This document shows, in pieces, positions 56,409 through 64,000 of a DNA stretch of 64,000 nt. The position numbers and the translations under genes were made by a program. The notes below the pieces were generated by a model. It worked only from the letters and a program-made list of their open reading frames with translations, did not search any database and was not told the DNA's origin. The number at the start of each line of letters is the position of its first letter. Position 1 is the stretch's first letter. Source of the DNA: Alopecurus myosuroides (taxonomy: Eukaryota > Streptophyta > Magnoliopsida > Poales > Poaceae); the NCBI GenBank assembly GCA_028641055.1, contig CM054060.1, positions 244,169,540-244,233,539 of the forward strand, given 5' to 3'.

Positions 56409-58325
56409 CTATTGAGGAGAGGGGGAGGGTGAGGGGAACGGGGGAATATCACCAGTTGGTCCAAGTGCGACGCCAAACCATTTGATGCTCGTTTCCTTCA
56501 TATCGGTGTCATTACGTTCACAGAAGCTCTGGGCCCAGCCATCTGGTTCGATGGCCTTGACTCCAAGACCGGGGGCCCGGTCACCGGACTGAAGGTTCTC
56601 TGGGTCATTCCAGTCAGTCACGTAGGCTGAAACCCGCCTTTTGAATTTTTGCTTGAACTCTGGCCAGGCCTGGTACTTGTAATGATTTATACGAGCGAGT
56701 TTGGTCCAGTTGAAATGGAAACCAGACTTGAGTTCAAAGTGATGAACAGAGTTTTTCAAAGAACGGTGAACAGCATCAAGGCGTACAAGGGATTTGTGCC
56801 GGTTCACTTTATTGATCCGGCATATGTACCCCTGGCAGACCCCCTCCCTTGGATTTGATGTATGGCCCGAGGGGCCAAAATCATAACACGGAAGGTATAC
56901 CTGGCCAACTTGCGGATCAACGGAAACAACTGCTTCTAGCATTGACTTCGAAGGATACTCAAGTTTGTTCCAGTGTGGTGAAAAGATGAACTCGTCCACA
57001 TCAATGAACGCCATCCATTGGCAGGAAGCTTGGTGCATGGCTGCGCAGTGGGAGAGCCCAGCTTCCTGCGTTTTGCTCCATGGCCAGGTCACGGTCAAGA
57101 TTCTGATGCCGGCAGCCTGCAAGCGAGCGACCTGGTCCGCCAGGCCATCGTCGCTGCCGTTATCGTAGAGGAAAAACTGCTCGACACCTACTGCAGCGTG
57201 GTGGTGCACCCACTCGGAGAGAAATTTAGCTACATTGCGCACCATTGTGCACGCGCAGAGCAAGTTCTTGTTCCCGGGTGTGACTGACAGGCTGGATGGT
57301 GGACTGTAAGTGGCAAGGGAGGGCAAGGGTTCGCCGGCTTTGATAGCTACAGTGATCCGTCCAGAACGTAAAGAGGAGGGTGGAGGTGGACACCTGACTA
57401 GCTGCTGTGCCGACGCGACGGCAGGGAAGGAGGCAACCATGTTGCCATCAGCTGCGGTGCTGCTGTAGAGGCACTGGATATCACGAGCTTCTGAATTGAG
57501 CCCCTGGCGGCCACCCTTGGCGAAGACGAGGACATCACCGCCGTCCAGTAGGGCTGAATCGAAGACGAGACTACTGTTGCTCCAACTTATGAGATTCGCA
57601 GCGGCAGGGTGGGCAGGGGCAGGGGCCGGGGCTGAGGAGGGGAGCAATCGGGACGCAGCAGTGGTAGGCGCAGGCGAGGAGGGCAGCAGGAGTGGTGACT
57701 GAAGGTGCTGGATACCTGATTCCGAGTCGGGCATGAGGCAGAGGTAGGCGTGGCGCCCGGGCCCCGGCAGCCTCCCGAGCGCGCGCGCTGGGGACGACGC
57801 CCCACCCTCGAAGACGCACTTGGCGTCCCCAACGGGGGGCTCAGCGGCGAGGACCAGAACCTCACCGTCGTCCGGGAGCAGGACGGCATCGTCGTCCAGG
57901 TGCCGCTGAGGCGGGGATCGGCGGCGGACGGGGAGTAGGCGGCGCGCAAAGGAGCGATCGGCTTCGGTTTCCTGGCGCGCGGGCGCCTCCGCCTCCGAGA
58001 GGAGCAGCTCCGGCGGCGGGGGCAGGAGCAGCTCCGGCGGCGGGGAGAAGAGCTGCTGCTGTGGCTGCCAGGTGCCGACGGAGAGCGATCCCGGCGAGGA
58101 GAGCGATGCCGGCGAGGATCCCGATCCAGGCGAGTAGACTGATCCCGGCGAGTAGAGCGATCCCGATCCCGATCCCGGCGAGTAGAGCGATCCCGATCCC
58201 GATCCCGGCGAGTAGAGCGGGGTGCGGGTGGTCGCGCACGCGACAAAGAGCAGCGCACCCAGTGAAGCCCCGGTGACCATGGAGAGGACGCGGCCGAGGC
58301 GGCGGCAGCGGCGGTGACGCGTCAT
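56409..58325 (-). CDS. Glycosyltransferase family 92 protein (DUF23), intact, 638 aa
   Basis: Single-exon gene. The product starts MTRHRRCRRLGRVLSMVTG with a signal anchor at about residues 11-30, so it is probably a type II membrane protein of the Golgi. A low-complexity stem with repeated YSPGSGSGSL (about 37-80) and Pro/Ala-rich DNA-like stretches follows. The GT92 catalytic domain covers about 352-600: LLCACTMVRNVAKFLSEWVHHH, FFLYDNGSDDGL, WMAFIDVDEFIF (the DVD at about 442-444 is the probable metal/nucleotide-sugar site), YLPCYDFGPSGH, HHFELKSGFHFNW and INHYKYQAWPEFKQKF. Plant relatives include galactan beta-1,4-galactosyltransferases (GALS), but the substrate cannot be assigned here. 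Start chosen: first Met, with the anchor immediately after. Confidence 0.93.
   Translation of the reverse strand: MTRHRRCRRLGRVLSMVTGASLGALLFVACATTRTPLYSPGSGSGSLYSPGSGSGSLYSPGSVYSPGSGSSPASLSSPGSLSVGTWQPQQQLFSPPPELLLPPPPELLLSEAEAPARQETEADRSFARRLLPVRRRSPPQRHLDDDAVLLPDDGEVLVLAAEPPVGDAKCVFEGGASSPARALGRLPGPGRHAYLCLMPDSESGIQHLQSPLLLPSSPAPTTAASRLLPSSAPAPAPAHPAAANLISWSNSSLVFDSALLDGGDVLVFAKGGRQGLNSEARDIQCLYSSTAADGNMVASFPAVASAQQLVRCPPPPSSLRSGRITVAIKAGEPLPSLATYSPPSSLSVTPGNKNLLCACTMVRNVAKFLSEWVHHHAAVGVEQFFLYDNGSDDGLADQVARLQAAGIRILTVTWPWSKTQEAGLSHCAAMHQASCQWMAFIDVDEFIFSPHWNKLEYPSKSMLEAVVSVDPQVGQVYLPCYDFGPSGHTSNPREGVCQGYICRINKVNRHKSLVRLDAVHRSLKNSVHHFELKSGFHFNWTKLARINHYKYQAWPEFKQKFKRRVSAYVTDWNDPENLQSGDRAPGLGVKAIEPDGWAQSFCERNDTDMKETSIKWFGVALGPTGDIPPFPSPSPSPQ
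58120..58220. repeat. Coding minisatellite in the GT92 stem
   Basis: A unit of about 30 bases containing GATCCCGATCCCGATCCCGG and CGAGTAGAGC repeats about three times (58125-58220), encoding the SGSGSLYSPG repeats. Related half-units extend to about 58085. Confidence 0.8.
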
Positions 58326-59644
58326 GGCGGCGAGAGGAAAGCTGGAAGTTTTTGGTCGGGGTGTTTCTTGATCGCGCGGATCGAGCTCGAATCGTGGTCG
58401 CGCGAATCGAAATCGAAGTGGAATTAGGGCAGAGAGACTCGTAACCCCAAATCGCGGGGGGAATCGCTTAAGACCTCCGTAATCGCGCCCTGGCGTACGT
58501 CGGTCGCGCCCTCACTGCCCGCGTATCGCTCGCTAGCGTTTTCCTCTTTTCGGCCCAATAGTGTTTTCTAGCCCAAGTAAGATACGTGAATGCTGTTTTC
58601 TGGCCCAAGAAAAGATTTTTTCCGTGCCTGCGCTGTTTTTGTTTCCTTGATGGCACCTAGCTGGCTGTTTTGTCTCAGCACAAAAACCTAGCTGGCTTCA
58701 GAGGCGAAGTTACTAAACACTGGGGTATCCCGATAAATTATTCCTTCAGGCGTCATGTCCATGCTAGTACCTCCAAGAGAAGAAATCACCATTTGGGCGA
58801 TTCCACTTGCACCTGGTTCATTCCCCAGCTCGGTGCTGCTTGAAGAGCTTCAGTGCACTCTCGTGCTTCGACCTGTGCTGCAGAAGCGTTTTTTCCGTGC
58901 CCATGAGGCGTTGTTGTTTCCGCTTCATGGCACCTAGCTCGGCTGCTGGATTTCGCGTTTGAATCACGCGATTTAAGTTTAACTGAAAAAATAATCACAG
59001 AGCGCTGCAGCTCCCAGGCCTCCTCCTTTCTCCAGCTCTCCCATGGGTAACAAGACATCAAAATGCAATGTAAGTCTTATGTGTGGCGTGTAAAAATCTC
59101 GTAGGAGATTGATCAAGGAGTGATGTGAGCATGGTTGTGCATGCCAGATGAATACGGCCTGGCTATTGCATACCATCTTCTTTTTAGTCTTTTAAGTTAA
59201 CATGCATGCAGGCATTGGTTTTTCTTGGGGCACTTGTTTCGACCCTTGTTATGTTTGAATTTCTGAATTTCTTTTCTTTTAACAAATGAAAATCTCGCAC
59301 TAGGGGCTTCCCCAACAGTAACGCAGTAAAAGAAAATTGGAACGCAGAGAAGTATATGACCCTGACAGGTCTGATGTAATTAACTAGCAATGAATGGTAA
59401 TCTTAGAACATGAACCGAACAGTGTGAACTAGCATAGAGGGCATACGATGTGCAATACCCACGGTGGTTATCATCAGGTCAAACTAAAGCCACCTGCTCA
59501 GACAAGAGCAATGATCGCAAGACACACAAATAAAATTCTTCCAACCTATTCTTACAAAGGTGTGATTTAACAAAGTGCGTACACGTACACGAGCTTTTGA
59601 AGGTGTAGGAATGAAAACAGAACCATCAATCATATATTCATATG
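58326..59644. other. 5' flank of GT92 and intergenic DNA
   Basis: 58326-58560 is GC-rich and presumably holds the leader and promoter; no TATA box is evident. 58640-58935 contains two diverged copies of a TGGCACCTAGCT segment (58650 and 58928) next to TTTTTTCCGTGCC (58616 and 58889). No coding sequence seen. Confidence 0.4.
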
Positions 59645-59790
59645 TATCTTCCATGCTCAAGTTTCTTTAGTTTGTGAAATTTAATGGATTGCACATGTTT
59701 TAGGTGGACTAAAGGAATATCTTCCATGCTCAAGTTTCTTTAGTTTGTGAAATTTAATGGATTGCACATGTTTTAGGTGGAATAAAGGAA
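59645..59790. repeat. Perfect-to-near-perfect tandem duplication, 2 x 73 bp
   Basis: The unit starting TATCTTCCATGCTCAAG begins at 59645 and again at 59718; the two copies differ at about one position (GGACTAAAG versus GGAATAAAG). Such identity implies a recent event. Confidence 0.92.
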
Positions 59791-59873
59791 CAATCAGTGG
59801 GTGTTTGTAACCAGTAAAACAAGGTTTCATAATATAGTAGCATGCAAGAGTCTGGGACATATGCGGAACTTAC

Positions 59874-60191
59874 TCAGTGAGAGCATAACCTCCCCAGGCA
59901 CTAAGGAAATCACGGTTAACAGAAGACAGCAATGCTTGTAAGATTGTCTTGAATAGTTCTTCAGGTTCCTTTACCAAATAAAAAATTTGAAACAAAATTG
60001 TCAAATTTACTACGCAAGGCCCGATAACAGAAATTACAACTACATAAGAAATTAGTTCTACGATATCGCAAATCATGATGTAACACATATCTCAGGCAAG
60101 TAAACGAACCATGTCTAGTTTACACAGACTCACAAGCACCATATAATAATTCTGAAGCTGTGCCAGAAACCACAAAATATTTGGCCAGTTC
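59874..60191 (-). pseudogene. 20S proteasome subunit beta-3 (PBC-type), two-exon fragment
   Basis: Exon A (60110-60191) encodes ELAKYFVVSGTASELLYGACESV, followed by a TAA because about two bases are missing compared with the family. Exon B (59874-59968) encodes EPEELFKTILQALLSSVNRDFLSAWGGYALT and ends at a good GTAAGT donor. Acceptors (GCAG, AAAG) are intact. The order and sequence match the C-terminal third of the non-catalytic beta-3 subunit of the core proteasome (SGTASE, YGACES, EELFETI, SSVDRD, GWGGYV). Upstream and final exons are not found within 60200-63400 or immediately to the left. Confidence 0.78.
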
Positions 60192-60572
60192 CTGCATAAA
60201 GGAAGCATTTTTTATCAGATACAGTACTGAGGCATGGATTCATGATTTTGGTATGGCTGAAGTGATCTCCAAAAGACAAAACAGGAGTAATTTTATTTCA
60301 TGGCAAAAAATATATTTTAAGAGACATAATATTAATGTTTACACAGTATGTGCAGTAAATACGCATCAATAACAGGCATAGAGATATGGAGCATCAATAT
60401 TATTCATGCCTTCTTGGCTGTTGGCACACGTGATGATGACCTGATGCAAAAAGATAGCCCATAACATACTCTCTATTTTTTCCAATAGTTATACATATTA
60501 ATCACTATGCAAGTTGACATGCAAATCACATTTTTCTAAAAAAAAATCATTATTCAGGACATGATGTTAACA

Positions 60573-60694
60573 CTCCTCCGTTCAACAATACTTGACTTCT
60601 ATTTGTTCAAATACGAGTGTATCTAGACATATTTAGTGTATAGGTACATTCATATTTGGACAAATGGAAGTCAAGTGTTGTTGAACGGAGGGAG
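60573..60694. mobile_element. Stowaway-like MITE, about 122 bp
   Basis: Inverted ends CTCCTCCGTTCAACAATACT and AGTGTTGTTGAACGGAGGGAG. The right flank is TA (60695-60696); the left reads CA, presumably a mutated TA. Confidence 0.85.
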
Positions 60695-63425
60695 TACATA
60701 TCAATTCAAGCGCCTAGCTAACATTAAGAATTCTGCAGGACAAAATAATAATTCTGCAGGAGGTCTTTAACTACTGGCAATGAACCTAAGACCAAGTTAT
60801 TCACTATCCTTCAGCTTTTTTTCAGGATGAAATACTTAGTGTAGAGCAATGGGCAATCAAAAAATCATTTCTGCAATTTTTTGCATTAATATATAAACAT
60901 ATATATACCCTGAAACAGCCAGAAGCTAAAAACTAACACTCGGAAAAAGACAGAGAAACAAAAAGCTAGAATATGCACCTGGTTGGAAAATATAAATACA
61001 AAGGTAGTGTATGGTTAAGAAAATTGACTGACTAAGAAATTTGGAGAATAATACTTTCTTTTCACTATCATATGGTGGATTACACTTTATCTGCACAAAT
61101 TTCTGAGAACTTGACAGTCATTTTGGTCAATGTGAGGCTCAGTCGACCAAGTGAAGTGGACTGGTTATTATAGGCCTAAACAATGAAAATCTGGACCAGA
61201 TGAAAAACTTGATGTTTTTTGCTGACCTAACGCTTAGCTGATGACTAAAGAAAAACTTCATTAGACGCGTCGCGTTTCTTTTTTTCTTTTTCTTTTTTGA
61301 GGGGGGCCCTCGCGTCGCGTAGGTCGCTGAGCCGTTCCTGCTCGCCTATCGCTCGCAGGGGGTCATCTAATTTAAACATAGCAGGGGTTATTACCCGCAA
61401 GATTAAATATTAAATTTTAGCTGTTGAATTAGAACAGGAACTATTAGCCCAAAGGCCAACAAGGCACCTCATGTTCCAGCTTTTTGATTGTGGGAAGCCA
61501 TACTATCTAGGACACATAGGACTAGACTAGATTTTACCATTTTCAAATATATATTTAACCCCCTCCCCCTGTTATTGCTTTACAGAAAGTAATATTTTTG
61601 CATGGTTGGTGATATAGATTTTGAATCCTCCATTTACTCGAGTTGAGTCTTGACAGTTGGTTAGTACCAGCTGGTATTGAGCCATGAGTTCTGAATGAGG
61701 ATGTTGGACAACTTATATATAGCTCTCGCTAACTTAAGCTGACATTTGGATATTTTGTGCAGAAAACAATAGCTCACTCTGCAATGTTGTATTTTTAGTT
61801 TTATGTTTTTCTTGGGCAGATAACCCAAGATGATTTTGTTTTGATGGTGCTTAACTAAGAAAATAGTTGAATTCAGTCCATGGAAAAGAATCAGGTGACA
61901 TCTTTCCCTTATTTTCAAACTGTACACAAGGCTCTGTGGTTGGGCAACTGATATTTATTCATTTGCAAGATGTTGTGTTCAGATATAATATTTCTTCTCC
62001 CTCCAAGCATAATGTTTGTAGTCACTGTGGTTATCCAGTAAAACTGTATTGTCGTTCATTTGCTAGATATCTCTTGGATTAGAGAAATAGGAAAAAAAAA
62101 TATAATTTATTAGATGTGTGTTGGATGAGAGAAGGTGAGACATAAAATTTATTAGCTGCATCTTCTTCGATGAGAGAAGTTAACGCTATTTGGAAACCCT
62201 TGTGATTTGTTGTAGAAAAGAAAGGAAAACTTTCCTTTCATTTATTTGTTATGTTTCTCTCCATTCCTTGTGCTCGTATTATGTTCTAGCTCAGGTGTCG
62301 GATGCTGGGGTGAATTAGTAAGTTCTCATTGTCGTTGGTGGATTGTACCTTATCTTGCCATTTAGTTTACATTTTGTACCTTATTTGGCTCATTAGGCAT
62401 CATGTTAGGTTGGTTCTCTTCTCCCGCCTTAAATCTGTGTAATCATATTAACCGGATCAATCTAATGTGGCACACAATCTACCAATTAATTTTCTACAAG
62501 TCTGTTCTGACAATGGACATAAATTTTACCTGTTATACGATAGTTTCAGTTCTATAATACGGTGACTCGTGTGTTTTAGCGAATTACTATGTATTTGTGT
62601 GGCAGATTTTCTTGTTAACTTGCATGAACCATTTTCTAAATACGATATTTCTATAAATGCTTCGTATAGGCAATGCGTTATGCTCATATGACTTCTCTCT
62701 TTATATTAGCAAACAGGACAGGTGCATCCTCAAAAACAAATTTCTTGCATACTCAAAATAGGAGTATTCTTTAGTATAAGCATGTGGAATTTTTTTATAG
62801 GTTTTACAAATAGATCAGAATCAGGAGTGAGGATTTTCTATGCTGCTTCGGCACTGTTTTTTTTTGTAGATAGTTTACATGTGGTTACTGTAGTAGCTAT
62901 TACGCATCGTCTTCATTTAATTCTGAAAAAGCAGAAGAAGATAGTAGCATTATTTTGTTTTAACACGATGTTGCATACAGAAAACCGTGTATATGGATTC
63001 TGTATCTATTCCATCTGTCAAATAAGATTTGTTGGTTTTCCCCTCATAAAACTTCTATTCTTCCGGTGTATGGATTATTCTATTTTATTAGTTTAGTTTC
63101 TGCTTAGGTAAGAAAAGTTTGGTAGAGTGATGCATACATTTCATAAATTTATTTAAATAGGAAAAACTTGACATTAAGGTTATGGAAAAGGTTACAAGTA
63201 GTAAAACTAGCAAAACGTTTGGCTTAACTGAGAGATTCAGTTCATAGGTACTTGCAGTTTAGAGCTTAGATGATTAGGATAAACCATGCTTGCTTTGCAG
63301 TTACGGTTACACCACCAAAGTACTTTTAGTGCTCATTGATTTCATCTACGGGACTCCTTGAATTTGCATTTTTTGTTGCCTCTAATGCTTGTGGTTTTCA
63401 GGTAGACGTCTAACAAGAATATTAC
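60695..63425. other. AT-rich intergenic DNA
   Basis: No recognisable gene. 61280-61345 is a T-rich tract followed by a GC-rich patch with two GCTCGC-type pieces resembling part of 58500-58535. The ORF 62722-63096 (124 codons) has hydrophobic stretches but no family match and poor codon structure. Confidence 0.35.
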
Positions 63426-63429
63426 TGTT

Positions 63430-64000
63430 GTGACAGGGTTTGAGAAAAGGTTTAAGTGAAATTTGGAAGCTTCCACCTAAGTCTGAACTAAATTCAGATA
63501 TTAGGGAAAAGATGATGTTCATCTTGTGGAGAGCTTGGCATCATCGAAATGATACTGTTTTTGGGAGAGGTGATGTAAGCAAGGTACGCTACTTACTTAA
63601 TTCTCTAGCTACTATGCAAGGCCTTACAAAGGGACAAGCTGTCGTTGACGGAAAAGGAAAAAAGCACCATTAGATCAAACAACGGTTGTACCTGAACATG
63701 ATCCAGTGCATGCAGAAGGCGTGGAGTAATCATGGAAAAAACCTGAGTCGGGTTTTATAAGAGATAGCACAGATGGAGCTTTGGGACACAGTGCTAAGGG
63801 ATCATAACAGTAAAGTTGTGTGCTCAGGATCGGACTATATGTTGCCCTGCCAAATTGCAGCGATGGGTGAGGCACTATGAACTGCCTCCATGGGCTCGAG
63901 ATGGCACTACTTATCAACAAATCTGATCGTTGAGACAGTCAGACAGATTGTACCACTGCTATGGACGCCTTCCAGGAGCGTAATATGGGTAGTTATGAGG
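63430..64000 (+). pseudogene. LINE-derived RNase H region, runs off the right edge
   Basis: 63440-63673 encodes LSEIWKLPPKSELNSDIREKMMFILWRAWHHRNDTVFG, the linker after zf-RVT in plant LINE ORF2. Beyond a stop at 63671 the sequence still resembles an RNase H-like domain (LRDHNSKVVCSGSDYMLPCQIAAMGEAL in 63790-63890) with stops and frame changes. It is a relic of a LINE or a related RNase H protein. Confidence 0.6.

Noticed and set aside
62722..63096. 124-codon ORF with hydrophobic stretches
   Set aside because: No family similarity, AT-rich chance composition, no promoter or splice context.

Overview
This is plant nuclear DNA, almost certainly from a large-genome grass and probably a Triticeae species (wheat, barley or Aegilops type). 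Evidence for this: GT-AG introns, nested Ty3/gypsy and Ty1/copia LTR retrotransposons, LTR families beginning TGATACGTCC or ending TGTTACA, Stowaway MITEs with the CTCCCTCCG end, LINEs with zf-RVT/RNase H tails, and GC-rich monocot coding exons. No bacterial features, CRISPR arrays or phage are visible.

Layout. 1-16.5 kb is a retroelement stack: two long gypsy-type LTRs (1-5.1 kb), gypsy gag-protease remnants and one LTR flanked by internal sequence on both sides (5.1-9.0 kb), a solo LTR (9.0-10.5 kb), a copia pol tail (10.5-12.5 kb) and a LINE (12.5-16.5 kb) split by another solo LTR. 17.3-18.5 kb holds a small secreted glycine-rich protein gene with a frameshift. 18.9-25.4 kb holds an ABC transporter A-family gene on the minus strand; I could assemble 18 exons into an uninterrupted 945-residue frame. 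25.9-37 kb is another nest: a copia-like LTR, a Stowaway MITE, an LTR carrying a solo LTR, an LTR-PPT-ORF1 element, and a solo LTR inside that ORF1. 37-50.8 kb holds LINE pieces on both strands around a degraded gypsy gag-pol with its 5' LTR. 50.7-54 kb holds two adjacent broken host-gene copies, 6-phosphogluconate dehydrogenase and PP2A scaffold subunit A. 56.4-58.3 kb is an intact single-exon GT92 glycosyltransferase gene. 59.8-60.2 kb holds two exons of a broken 20S proteasome beta-3 gene. The window ends in a LINE RNase H fragment.

Only two genes look intact (ABCA transporter and GT92), and one is possibly functional but truncated (glycine-rich protein). They are not a pathway or operon; they are isolated host genes between transposon blocks. 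The most informative features are structural: four solo LTRs with perfect 5-bp target duplications that give an insertion order, an LTR shared by two gypsy internal regions, host-gene fragments in the accessory DNA, and a partial duplication of the GT92 3' end. I did not find a convincing undescribed biological system.
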